From the NCBI GenBank assembly GCA_037893245.1, contig JBAIAA010000251.1, positions 2,275,001-2,339,000 of the forward strand: DNA of 64,000 nt, given 5' to 3'. The position numbers and the translations under genes are program-made. The notes below the pieces were generated by a model. It saw only the letters and a program-made list of their open reading frames with translations, searched no databases and was not told where the DNA came from. Below, in pieces: positions 25,814-37,150 of the stretch; the stretch's first letter is position 1; each line of letters opens with the position of its first letter. Source of the stretch: Crossaster papposus (taxonomy: Eukaryota > Echinodermata > Asteroidea > Velatida > Solasteridae).

Positions 25814-27055
25814 TGAAAAGCCGTTCCTTTTATGTGCGATTTATGCATGGCACTTTGTGCGTGACCTCGTTTTTGAATACTTAATGAGCTGGCGACAACG
25901 CCTGGAATTTGGTCCGAAACATCCGTTTTATTCACTGGCTGTCAATATTATGTATATTTTCTTTTGGATAAGGAAACATTTTGTTATATTATCAAATCAG
26001 ATTAGAAAATATATGACATTTAGAGGGTGAAATTTATAACGTAAAAAAAGCTCCCGAACCAACAAATTGACCTTTAAAAAAAGACGAATTTTGTCCATCT
26101 TCTGGCAGCGGCCACAACCCAATTTCACACTGATGTTAAAGATAATTTCATATTCTATCACAAAACTGTAGATTTGGGGTTGATTTTAACTTAGTCCAGT
26201 CAGGGCGCAGAAAATTATAACGTTCTCAATAAATTAACAAACGGAACATCCCGCCATGACAGTCCATAGTCTTCCTGCGCCCTCATTGGTCGAAAATGAC
26301 GTCATTGAAAAAGGCTTCGTGGTAACGTGTAGTTCATGCACATTTCAATACGCAGTTTTTTGTGTATTTTTTTAATTGTAAGCTCAAGCGAAAAGGATTC
26401 TGCTAATCAGTATTTTGTTTAATCTTTTTAACAGTGGACTGATTAATAAATAATAATATTGCCTGCGTAATACAATGTATACAGCCAAATATACACACAA
26501 AAAGCAGCAAATGAAGTCGTTGTTTAAAATTTATATCTGTATTGTGAGGTTGGTTTATAAAAGAAACTGCACTTTTTATTTGAAACTTGCATGTTATTGC
26601 TTACATTAATATACCCTGTTGATGTTATACGACTTGAATACAATTGTTAAATTAAACCCTGAAATTGTAAAAACTTATTTTACTTACATCATCAATTACA
26701 TGTACATGTACATAAATACAGATTGAAGAAATGACCAAAATTAGGGTTGATAATGAGATAATAAATGTTTAGCAATTAGGCAAAACATTAACAAAAATAT
26801 GGCCAACATTCAAATTAAAATAATGACAACATAGTGAAGATGATAATTACCATCATCTTTGGCATAATGTTCAATGTGCAAACCATTGAGATTAGTATAA
26901 AAGTAAATAAAGTTTGTTTTATCTTTGCTTGATGGTTTTGGCATAGTTTCTTTGGCATTAAATTATTGTAAATATTAAATTACAATGTATACCCGCTTCT
27001 AACATTGCAAAAACAAAAGATTTTAAATAAGACATAAATTTTGCTAATATAAATG
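25814..27055. other. AT-rich interior of the C1q insertion, no gene
   Basis: Apart from a TTAGTCCAGTCAGGGCGCAG motif at 26191 and a TGACGTCA near 26298, nothing recognisable is present. Confidence 0.4.
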
Positions 27056-27827
27056 TTAATGCACATAAATGATATCACTGATAATAGAAATAATACAATC
27101 TGCATTCATAAAGTTATATGCTGTTTGTGTCAAATTTACATTGTTGCTAAAAACTTTGTTGGCATAGTTTTGGGCATAAAGTCCTAGATGATTTGACAAA
27201 CTGACCCGACTCGACCAGACTCGGTTTTGATCTGTTTTAGCTGCACTGTGTTTGCACAACACTGACACAAAGTCATGTATATTATTTAAAACACTAAAAT
27301 CCAAAAACATTTACATGTAGGCCTACATGTACAAAGAACGTGCTGCATATCCACCAGTACATTTAAATCTTCAACTATTTTCAAAACTTCTTTGGAAACC
27401 AAACTCTAGATCATTTGTCCCAACATGAATCATTACAAATACAATGTCAGGCACAGTTGTTAAGTTGATGTCATGCTGATGGAGCAGATACTTTCTAAGG
27501 CCAGAAATTGTAGTACCGCGACGAGTCACTGCCTGCAAATCAACCAACTATAGTAGTGATGTTCTCTTTGAGATACTTTGTGAGAGAATATCCGAAGACA
27601 AGAGCTTTGCCTTTGGCCTTCTGTGGCTCCTGACATGCTGGCAATGGCTGGCAATGGCTGGCAATGGCTGGCGATGGCTGCGATGGCTGCGATGGCTGCG
27701 ATGGCTGCGATGGCTGCGATGGATGATGGCTGCGATGGCTGCCATGGCTGCGATGGCTGCAAGGGGGATGGCGGTGGGCATGGCCATGGTGGTGGACGGC
27801 ATGAATGCTACCTAGTATAAGAAACAT
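27056..27827 (-). pseudogene. Decayed SGNH/GDSL-hydrolase-like fragment inside the C1q insertion
   Basis: Three blocks in minus-strand order resemble SGNH hydrolases. ALVFGYSLTKYL (near 27610-27580) resembles the GDS block with D changed to Y. PDIVFVMIHVGTND (near 27460-27415) is a typical GTND block. NNVNLTQTAYNF (near 27150-27110) stands where the catalytic DxxH (DGVHL) block is expected, with both catalytic residues gone. The blocks lie in different frames with stops between, so this is a relic. SGNH-like domains are known as passengers in some transposable elements. A chance match is possible for the first block; the GTND block is the strongest. Confidence 0.4.
27640..27765 (+). repeat. 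GGCTGCGAT / GGCTGGCAAT microsatellite
   Basis: A 9-10-bp tandem repeat within the insertion. Its open frames (Ala-Met or Ser-Gln-Pro repeats) come from the repeat, not from a gene. Confidence 0.75.
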
Positions 27828-29059
27828 ATTGGAAGACAGAAATAGGAACTATGAAGTTTAGCACAATAATACTACTACATTTATGATTATTAAATAATTT
27901 GTTAGAATTTTGAACAAAAACATAGGCCTAAGTCATGAAAGAAAAATCAATTCGTATGCATGACAAGAAGGCAGAAACCTAACTTGATCATATAAATAAA
28001 GCCACACAAAACAAAAAAATTAATTATGTTTCTGTTGGCTACTGTGCAATCACCATCTAGTGCATATCCAGCACATGTACATGTACACACGTGCTTGTGT
28101 GCATAATGAAATACGTACGTTCTGCGTATGTAAAGCCGAAAGACATGGCCGAAAAAGTTGAAATCGCGCGCACGAAAATCGTCGCAAAATACATGAAAAA
28201 AATGTCGCCACAGGCTAAATTGTATATCAAACGAAAGATCATTGCTTCCTTTATCGATGTGTAGTGATCATTTTTGGCAATATTTGTTAGTCCAGTCAGG
28301 GCGCAGAAACTAAACACACGACAACAACATTTCTTAAAATTATACTCTAACTTCGAGTGAACAAAATTCTGCCAAAAACACACTGAATCTCGTCATATTT
28401 TATATCATTCGATTCAGAAAATCGTTCGCTCTCCACTTACCACGCCATATTGGATAATCACTGCTTCGTTTGCAACGTGTAACTCGTGAAAACAAAGCGG
28501 TCGAACTCTCGCAATAACTCGCGTAAATTTCGTGGCCGATTTGCGACGCCGGCCCTGCAAATAAAATTCGGGATATGACCTCATTAACGAGTGCGCTGCG
28601 GACTGACTGGAGCAGGTGTCTGGGAGCGCGGTGCTGGTTCTGCAGCGAGGAGACACGGTGGGGCTTACCATGTACGGTACGGTGGTTAGTGAATCCACCT
28701 ATCACTACACCTCATTCAGTGGCTTCCTCCTTTACCCCGAATAAATAATAAATAATTGCTGAAACAGTAGTCGTATTGAAAAGGAATAATATTCTATGTC
28801 ATAATAATTAATATTTGTTAAGCGTCTTAGTCTTCATAAAAAGTTTCAAAACACCTTACCAACCGACATAAAAACTACATGAAAAACAATTTAATCAAAA
28901 GTAATATTTGTATAGAACTTGTTTTATAGGTTGCGTATGTTTTTATTCCACACTCGACACTTGTCGCAATAGCTGAGATACATTTGGTGTTTAATTCTAA
29001 ACCTTGTTTCAATACGATTTAATGCAGATAATTAGTTGTACAATGAACTATCGACGTAC

Positions 29060-29385
29060 TAATAAATATCTTACTTATTTGAAAGAAAACAAATGATTCT
29101 AGGCATCCAGCAAAATGATTACGGTTGATATCGTGTAATTGTTCAGAATTGTTTAAACAAATTCACAATCGCCCGCTGGCGAATGCGACAAAATATAATA
29201 ATAACTGCCCGACTTTGGTTGAAAAAGAATGCCGTTTTTCTTGCTTTTCTCGGCATCCATGATTGTAAAACTTCGGACAGGTCAGTTAAACGATATTTAC
29301 TATAAAATACAACCGAAACCCCAAATCCACCCATTCATAATAATTTAAGCAATTACCAATGGTGTATCCTAGTCCTTTAAATGTT
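29060..29385 (-). mobile_element. MITE family with TTTAAAGG...ACACCATT ends, copy 2 left
   Basis: Inverted relative to 35748-36107, with shared blocks ACACCATTGGTAATTGCTT and ACAATCATGGATGC. The two copies bracket the oxidoreductase gene. Confidence 0.55.
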
Positions 29386-30374
29386 CATACATGTCCGCCA
29401 TATTAACATATCGTTACTGAATAAACATATTTACCCATTCTATGTTGTTTCAAATGTTTTTTTTAAATATACAATTTACAGTTTTTAATATTCATTTTTA
29501 ATAAAATGTTCAGATATACTGATACCAGTGCAGCGTAACTGGAGGTCCAAGGTTCAAACCCAGCTAAAGTCAATGTATGAATACAAAATAGAATATTTTG
29601 CTTCAATTCCCAATTTGTAAGCATTTAATAGCATCTGTATAAATAAAAAAGTAAGGTAGAATATTAGCATTTGCTCTATTTGGTATAAATTAAATGGCTA
29701 TACTGTACGTGCACATGATAGACTCTATTGTTATAAACCATTCGGCTGTGCAATTAACTGCAAGTATAAATCGTTTGATACTTTGTTAGTTAGCAATTCT
29801 AAGATTGCTGGGATTTTAAGTATGAGCTTCATGACCTCTCAGTTTTCGGTTTTCACTTCATTCTAAACTTCTCTCTCGGTATGTCCATGGAGGTCCCACT
29901 CTCCCTTCAGTATCATGTTAGCTGCCATGTGGCTGATCTCATCCGAGCACTTGGCCCCGACCCCGTTACCGCCAACGAGCACGCCAAGCCCAGGGCCGAC
30001 CATGTCGCAGTAGAGTAGCCGCGTAGGTGTGGTGGTAGTCACGCAAGTATCGGTGTGAATGGAAAGTGGCTTCAGATCTGCAACGGTAATAACAAGTGTT
30101 GCATCTTTTTCGATTTAATATCCAAAGGCAATCACGGCAACTTGATGAAAAGGCGACAAAAACATAGGACGAACATTTTTGAATGGATGCATAGTTCCAT
30201 TTCAATATGCTGCACTTCACTGGATATACTTGTAACAAATTTGTGATTGACTTTTGTTTTATCCCACCGTTTTGTAAAACCTGCCGATAGTAATTATTGA
30301 CTAGTTTTGTGGTGACGGCGCTCAATATAACGGGGCACTACGATTCCTCGCATTAAATTACACCTTGTGAAAAA

Positions 30375-30562
30375 GCTCACAGGACGTGTCGCAGCTGCCT
30401 TGCGGCGAAATGGCTGCATCGAGCTGTATACTGCCCACGGAGCCGAGATGGTATTTGAAATGTTTCGTGTGCACAATGAGCAGGGGTAATAATATTGTAG
30501 TGACACAAGCGCCAGTATTGTTGGATACGTGCGCTTTACAATTATTATTATTGTTATCTATA
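30375..30562 (+). mobile_element. 5'-truncated SINE, copy 2
   Basis: The core (CTTGCGGCGAAATGGCTGCA ... GGAGCCGAGATGGTATTTGA) matches the SINE core at 31990-32258 in the opposite orientation and ends in an ATT-repeat tail. The apparent peptide LRRNGCIELY is a SINE translation, not an exon. Confidence 0.55.
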
Positions 30563-30904
30563 GTTTTTACACAGTAATAATATCGATGGAGTCCAACGGA
30601 TCACCTACCAGGAATTATGCCTTGTAGGAACTGTAGGAGTCTATCTGACGTTGGTTGATCACCATGACCAAAGTACCAGGCCTTCATTTGCTCCTTAGTT
30701 GTCATATCTTTCTCACCCACTTTACCGTGACCTATTTTCAGGTACCACTTACCTACAACACATTTGGGGAAAGAAAACAAAATTTAGCTACAATGTATTC
30801 AATAGGAATAGTATGGTGGTTTCATTGGGACTAACAAATGATCAGCGCGGACGCCAAGCACAAGTTCTCCTCTCGCTTGGTTGCAGCAAGTGAGTTAGGG
30901 GAGA

Positions 30905-30995
30905 CTTGGGTCTGAGTCAGAGTCCCAGTCACCACTGTCGAGTCTTGAGTGCGAGTCCTGAATCAAACAGGTAGAGTCCGAGTCATAAGTCAAAT
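30905..30995. repeat. GAGTC-type microsatellite
   Basis: Degenerate GAGTCYGAGTC repeats; the counterpart in copy 3 is at about 53695-53775 with different unit order. Confidence 0.5.
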
Positions 30996-31989
30996 GGTTG
31001 GGTCTGAGCAATATTTATTGGTATTTGCCAGAGATTCAGTAAGAATTCAAAATCCAAATTCAGTAAGAATCAAATCTTATTATTACTAAAATTGGAAATT
31101 CATAGCTATTTTCCCATTCATAGCTATTCCTATTTTGCAATCTATAGGTTGGTTGCGCACAAACATTACCGTTGTGATTTTGAATTTACAAGGCGGGATT
31201 CAGACCTATACACGTCATGCATATCATTTGCATATCTCAGGAGGGAATCTCAGGAGGTACGCAAGATTCGCTGCTCGTTGTAATACTGGACACCATTTGA
31301 AGTCTAGGAACCAGACTAGGCTAGACATGATGGGAGGATTGTGTTTACTCATAAAGATGTCAAAATCCAGCTAGATTATCTAATGGCCTGTTCTCTTAAT
31401 GATTACATTCATTAGTCACATATACATGGTAATATTTACCGTTTGGGTACGGAATCGTGGCAAAATGTAGCAGTCTTGTCCCAAGTCCGTTTCTCCCTCA
31501 TGGACGTCTAAGGAAGGCATGCCACGGAGCCTGTCCCTGTCATCTTCTATCAACTACAGAAGCACCACGACTTGAGGCTTGGCCGTTATATCAAGTTGCA
31601 ACCCAGCGGGTAGTAGGTCTCCCACAGCAGTTGAGGCCCCAGTGCGGAGCAAGACTTTCTTAGCATTGATGGTCCTGTCGGCTTCGGTGGCTAGTGTAAA
31701 TACGATGTGATAGATCGTCAACGAGGTCAACCAATATTCTGCATCCTTGGCGCTGAGCCAAGGTCTGCTGGGCAAAAAGGAGCTTCCGCGGGCTCAGATG
31801 ATGACACTGATCCCTGTCTGCTTGGCACCATCGAGTAGCTTACGGCCGAGGGAACCATCGTGTGTAGTCAGCCACAACACCCCAACGTCCCTGTAAAAAT
31901 GTATCCCTACAGAGAAAATGATAGGTAACCAACTATTTAAGGTGACATGTGATTAATGGCTGTTGACCGGTTCCCAGCCATTTTCCACT

Positions 31990-32258
31990 CGATAATAATA
32001 GCAAGTACTTGTACAGTGAAATATTCCAAATACCATCTCAGCTCCCGGGGGAGCATACAGCTCGATGCTGCCATTTCGGCGCAAAGAAGCTATTCCAATG
32101 ACCATCTCTGCCCTCACAGGTACCCATTTACGCCTGGGTGGGAGAAGCAGAAGCACACGCACAACCCCAGGTTGGACTCGAACCCACAACCTGCAGAATT
32201 ACCAGCAGACCACAAATTAAATGCTCCCGGCCACGATGCCACTCCACAGCCCTAAATA
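31990..32258 (-). mobile_element. tRNA-derived SINE, copy 2
   Basis: On the minus strand a head GGGCTGTGGAGTGGC is followed by a pol III B-box-like GGTTCGAGTCC, a core with AAATGGGTACCTGTGAGGGC and an ATT-repeat tail (TATTATTATC). The orthologous copy is at 54732-54995. Its core resembles the plus-strand fragment at 30375-30562. Confidence 0.65.
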
Positions 32259-32300
32259 AGTGGTCTTCTACAATTGAAAACTTTGATATGAGAGTTTTTC

Positions 32301-34148
32301 TACGGAGCTCTGGAAGTGCCATCCGACTTGTTTACATCCTGACATATTTTATCTCAGGATGACGACATAATAGAGGCAAAATGACGACATCCTTTAATAT
32401 TTGTTTGCGTAATGGCGAGATCCTGAGATAATATATATCGTGTGATGACGACATGCTGAAAGTAGGATGACGACATCCCGAGATAATATATCGCGGGATG
32501 ACGAAATGCTGAAAGTAGGATGACGACATCCCGAGATAACATATCGCGGGATACAACATGCTAAAAGTAGGATGACGACATCCCGAGATAATATATCGCG
32601 GGACGACGACATCCTGAGATAATTTATCGCGGGATGACGACATGCTAAAAGAAGGGTGACGACATCCTGAGATAATATATCGCGGGATGACGACATGTTG
32701 AAAGTGGGATGACGACATCCTGAGATAATATATCGCGGGATGACGACATCCTGAGAGTAGGATGACGACATCCTGAGATAATATATCCCGGGATGACAAC
32801 CTGCTGCTGAAACTATGTAGGATCCTGATTAGATCAGCAATACGGAAGCTTAAAGTGACCATCCGTGTTTCCGCGTTTCAGAATGAAAAACCATGTAAAG
32901 ATGGACACTTGGTGCAATGCTCGCAGTCAGCATACGATAGGCCGGGTAGCAGCGCGGCGAGTCTCTGCCTCGATTTTTGTCATACCCCTTGCGAGGTTTT
33001 ATGTTAATGAGGCTTCCCTTTGAGGGGCGGAGTGGTTTGACAAAAAAATTCAAAAATTATTTTGTCCCATTTATCACAGAAAATAAACACAACCACACAC
33101 ATAATGTTGTTGTCAACATTATACTTTATTGATTTAAGCAAACAAAATCCGTATTACATGTTTCCTTTAATCAATCCGTATGGTAGGCTTTGTCTATTTC
33201 CGTGACGCTTTTGCTTTGGTCTTGACGCTTTGACTTTGGTCGTGACAGTTGTGGACCACCGTAGTATTTCGTTAAAAGACGTCTTCTTGAGAGATATGAT
33301 TTAATATCCTGGAAAGACGTCTTTCCAAGATACGATTATCATGGAAAGGCGTCTTTTTGTGATACGATTATCATAGAAAGACGTCTTTCTGAGATACGAT
33401 ATTAGGAAAGATATATTTAAGAGATACGATATCACGGAAAAACATATTTTTATATCAGTATTCCGTCTTTTTGAGAAAAATTATCTCAGAAACGTGGAAA
33501 CGCGGATGGTCACTTTAAGCTTCCGTATTGCTGATCTAATCAGGATCCTACATAGTTTCAGCAGCATGTCGTCATCCCGGGATATATTATCCCAGGATGT
33601 CGTCATCCTACTTTCAACATGTCGTCATCCCGCGATATATTATCCCAGGATGTCGTCATCCTACTTTTAGCATGTCGTCATCCTGCGATATATTATCTCA
33701 GGATGTCGTCATCCTACTTTCAACATGTCGTCATCCCGGGATATATTATCCCAGGATGTCGTCATCCTACTTTCAACATGTCGTCATCCTGCGATATATT
33801 ATCTCAGGATGTCGTCATGCTCTTTTCAACATGTCGTCATCCTATTTTCAACATGTCGTCATCCCGCAATATATTATCTCAGGATGTCGTCATCCTACTT
33901 TCAACATGTCGTCATCCTGCGATATATTATATCAGGATGTCGTCATCCTATTTTCAACATGTTGTCATCCCGCGATATATTATCTCAGGATGTCGTCATC
34001 CTACTTTCAGCATGTCGTCATCACGCGATATATTATCTCAGGATGTCGCCATTACGCGAACAAATATCAAATGATATCAGGATGTCGTCCTGAGATAAAA
34101 TATGTCAGGATGTAAACAAGTCGGATGGCACTTCCATATTTTTCCGTA
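32301..34148. mobile_element. Foldback element E1 with satellite arms, copy 2
   Basis: The terminal repeats start TACGGAGCTCTGGAAGTGCC; the right end is GGCACTTCC...TCCGTA. The flanking 6-bp direct repeat is TTTTTC (32295-32300, 34149-34154). The arms (to about 32880 and from 33492) are mostly 53-bp tandem units with GGATGACGACATCC cores, inverted between the arms. The central 0.6 kb has no gene and includes short repeats around GATACGATTATCATGGAAAG. Confidence 0.75.
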
Positions 34149-34300
34149 TTTTTCAGATGAATAACATTTTTGACTAACAAATAGTCACTTTTCTCACTTC
34201 CGGAAACTTGTTTTAACCTCAAATTGATTCTGGACTTTTCAATGTTTCCTCTTTATTAAAAGAAGAAGAAGATAATCGTTTCCTCATTTTTCCTCAAAAG

Positions 34301-35047
34301 TACGGAGCTCTGGAAGTGCCATCCGACTTGTTTACATCCTGACATATTTTATCTCAGGGTGACGACATAATAAAGGTAAAATGACGACATCCTTTGATAT
34401 TTGTTCGCGTAATGGCGACATCCTGGGATATTATATCGCGGGATGACGACATCCTGAAAGTACGATGACGACATCCTGAGATAGTATATCTCGGGATGAC
34501 GACATGTTGAAAGTATGATGACGATATCTTGAGATAATATATCGCTGGATGACGACATGCTGAAAGTGGGATGACAACATCCTGAGATAATATCTCAGGA
34601 TGTCGTCATTACGCGAACAAATATCAAAGGATGTCGTCATTTTGCCCTTATTATGTCGACATCCCGCGATATCTTATCTCAGGATGTCGTCATCCCACTT
34701 TCAACATGTCGTCATCCCGCGATATATTATCTCAGGATGTCATCATCATACTTTTAGCATGTCGTCATCCCGCGATATATTATCTCAGGATGTGGTCATC
34801 CCACTTTCAGCATGTCGTCATCCCGCGATATATTATATCGGGATGTCGTCATCGTACTTTCAACATGTCGTCATCCGGCGATATCTTATATCAAGATGTT
34901 GTCATCGTACTTTATATTATCTCAGGATGTCGCCATTACGCGAACAAATATCAAAAGATGTCGTCATTTTGCCTCTATTATGTCGTTATCCTGAGATAAA
35001 ATATGTCAGGATGTAAACAAGTCGGATGGCACTTCCAGAGCTCCGTA
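34301..35047. mobile_element. Foldback element E2 with satellite arms, copy 2
   Basis: Same family as E1, smaller. The TACGGAGCTCTGG ends are perfectly inverted, and the 6-bp target duplication CAAAAG lies at 34295-34300 and 35048-35053. The arms meet near 34590 with almost no loop. Confidence 0.78.
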
Positions 35048-35747
35048 CAAAAGCTCTTGCAGAAAGGGCAAAACAGACTTTCGGCATGCGCAAGTCTACA
35101 ATCCGTAACCTCTTCCCGCATCTTGTAGACGTCAATGGTTCACAGGTTCACAGTACGCGTGAAATATTCGCACATGCATTCACACGTGCGTGCATTTCTC
35201 TCTCACCTGTCAATCGTTCAATATCACTGAACCTTTGAGCTGCTCGTCTGCCAAGTTCTCCTGATTCAAAACTTCTGCTGATTCCACTAAATACTCGTCC
35301 CTCATCAAATACAGACCGGCTTTCATAATTCTTTAAAAAATAACCAGAAGATATAATTGCAATTATTCATGATCCAGTGTTGTAGTACTAGAACTTGCAC
35401 CAAATTATGTAAACATAATAATGACCCTATAAACTCTCTGGCATGCTGTCATTTTGAAGTAGTCTAAAGATGTGTCCCAGAGATGCATTTTTTTGAAATT
35501 TCTATTAAGCAGTTGGTTCAATATCAAATCTAAAAATATTATTGGTTCAAATCTAAAAATATTATTTTCTTGGTATATATAGCATCCACAGAACTAAACC
35601 TTCGTCAGTTTAGTTTTCAAGCACCTTTCTTTTAATTAGATTTTTGAGAACTTTTGCGGCTTTCAAACAATAAAAATGTACAACTGACAATAAGTAAAAC
35701 ATTTTTGAGGTCTTGGATATATTTGGACAATGTGCCCCTCCCAAAGA

Positions 35748-36107
35748 TTTTAAAGGTAAACACCATTGGTAATTGCTTGAATTATCATGAATGGGTACAT
35801 TTTTGGGGGTTGTATTTTTTAATAAACATTGTTCAACTGACTTGTCTGGAGTTTTACAATCATGGATGCTGAGAAAAGCAAGAAAAACGACATTTGTTTT
35901 TAACCGTCGTCAGGCAGTAGTTCTTATATTGTTACTGTTTTTTTATTATATAAAATTCAATTTATCAGAACAATTAGAGGATATCTAGCGCAATACTTTT
36001 GCTAGATGCCTACAATCATTATTTACCTACAAATAAGTAAGATATTTCTTAATATAATTCGGTAGTAAAATATTGCGATTTCGCAAATGGTGTATCCTAC
36101 CTTTAAA
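35748..36107 (+). mobile_element. MITE family with TTTAAAGG...ACACCATT ends, copy 2 right
   Basis: The terminal inverted repeat is TTTAAAGGTAAACACCATT at the left and AATGGTGTATCCTACCTTT at the right. No coding capacity. Confidence 0.6.
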
Positions 36108-36273
36108 TCACGAGTGGGAAACAAAAATCATACCTCTTCGTGACTGGTTCGCTGGGTCCGTTAAAGCAAACTGAGATACCAGGCCGCTCTGAGCAATATT
36201 TGGCGGCTGCACTGCCCCATAAACCTGCCCCGACGACACAAACGACAAATACCTCGGTTGCAGTTGCAGACAT

Positions 36274-37150
36274 GACTGACAAACGATGGGGTTATTACAT
36301 ACAGCTAGTAGTATGACACTAAATTACATGAAAAGAAAACACAAACAGAAAACTGAAAAGGTCAGGTAAACACAAAATGTCAACGGAAAAGTCGTAGGTC
36401 GTCTTGATAAGGAAAGTATTCAGTTGATACGTACGGGGTGTTCTGTACATAGGGTCATTTTTGACAATTTGTCTTGTTTCTGTATACAATTTATTTAACC
36501 ATCATATATATTTTTCGGTTGCATGAAAATGCATGAGTATACCCACAGACTTTGTGTCTTGATTGACCGAGAGCTAGTCACATGGTATTTTCTATTTTTA
36601 CTATTTTTCTGTGCGCGACCAAAAGTACTATACCCGTAGCAACCATGGTACTATACCATTAGCAACCAAAGTAGTACCCATGGCGCGGTATTTGTGTGTA
36701 AATGTATGCTGATGTGCGCGTAGAGCGTAGCGCGTATTGTTCCAAAGAGCCAGCACTACAGAGTTGGATTAAAATAAAAGTTCATTTTAACTGTATTTAG
36801 ATTATAATTATAAAATATTAAAACCAAGCTGTATCTGTGAGTGAGGCATGAAGGTAGGAAACCTCAATTGACATGGGCGAGGTGTTAAAAACTGTCATAA
36901 GGTGTTATAAACGTGAAAATACTGGTACGACTACGAGTATTAAATGACTAAAGAGACTGGAGAGATCGTGCTGTGGCTTCAAAGAATAATAACAGTTTTC
37001 TTATCTGTTCGATGCTTCCAATACTACAAGCACACACTATGCCTAATGCGCATAAACCGAATGTATATGTGTGTAACAATGAGACGGAGCATATAAGTGA
37101 CTGACTTCTTATTGTGGGGATTTCCTTGAACTTGTTCAAGTCTCCCATGT
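36274..37150. other. Stretch upstream of oxidoreductase exon 1, no gene
   Basis: If the oxidoreductase was transcribed, this side holds its promoter; no TATA box or other clear element was recognised. The copy 3 counterpart is 59137-59945. Confidence 0.35.

Larger units (their letters stand above)
25794..28610. mobile_element. 2.8-kb DNA transposon inserted in the C1q exon
   Basis: Perfect 20-bp terminal inverted repeats (CCAGTCAGTCCGCAGCGCAC at 25794-25813, its inverse at 28591-28610) are flanked by AG on both sides (25792-25793, 28611-28612), a likely 2-bp target duplication. Removing the element and one AG restores the reading frame seen in copy 3. The interior is AT-rich, holds no transposase, and carries a decayed SGNH-like fragment on the minus strand and a GGCTGCGAT microsatellite. 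A non-autonomous or decayed element is likely; the superfamily is not identified. Confidence 0.75.
25086..28744 (+). pseudogene. Collagen-like C1q gene copy 2, split by a transposon
   Basis: This is the duplicate of the intact C1q gene. Its start ATG (25086) again follows an acceptor (TTTCATACAG). The signal peptide, CPMCCQG cluster, collagen region and first half of the C1q domain are present to about 25793. A 2.8-kb element then interrupts the frame, and the last 44 or so codons (EQVSGSAVLVLQRGDTVGL... to LLYPE and TAA) resume at about 28613. If read straight through, the frame runs into the element and stops at 26030, giving a 314-residue product with a foreign, non-C1q tail of about 75 residues. 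The Gly-X-Y part is nearly identical to copy 3, so the disruption looks recent. The noncoding 5' exons and the promoter array are still intact, so a truncated transcript is possible. Confidence 0.8.
29863..36273 (-). pseudogene. FAD-dependent oxidoreductase gene (DAO-like), copy 2, decayed
   Basis: Five exons read on the minus strand. Exon 1, 36273-36134, starts with ATG and has a Rossmann GxGxxG in VVGAGLWGSAAAKY. Exon 2, 35330-35207, contains FDEGRVFSGISRSF. Exon 3, 31906-31440, contains GIHFYRDVGVLWL and VLLRTGASTAVGDLLPAG. Exon 4, 30752-30609, contains KWYLKIGHGKVGEKDM. Exon 5, 30077-29863, contains VLVGGNGVGAKCSDEI. GT/AG sites flank each exon, and the exon 2-3 and 4-5 joins keep frame. 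The order matches flavin amine/sarcosine-oxidase-like enzymes: FAD-binding N-terminus and a Gly-rich C-terminal flavin loop. Exon 3 has in-frame TGA (31796) and TAG (31556), its donor end has lost a base relative to copy 3, and a net 4-nt gain shifts the last codons. The exon 1-2 phase does not fit, so an exon may be missing. Two foldback elements sit in intron 2. Confidence 0.62.

Noticed and set aside
27540-27827. Ser-Gln-Pro and Ala-Met rich frames
   Set aside because: Products of the GGCTGCGAT microsatellite. Only the C-terminal end of one frame (ALVFGYSL) has possible meaning and is reported with the SGNH relic.
30381-30480. Apparent exon encoding GRVAAALRRNGCIELYTAHG on the plus strand
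   Set aside because: The same sequence occurs on the opposite strand at 31990-32125 attached to a tRNA-like head and ATT tail, so it is SINE core sequence.
33597-34115. Long open frames (up to 176 codons) in the 53-bp repeat arms, also at 32332-32862, 34600-35016, 55072-55601, 56336-56806 and 57058-57883
   Set aside because: All three frames of the same strand are open at once, the peptides are three-fold repeats of the DNA unit, and they begin and end with the foldback elements.
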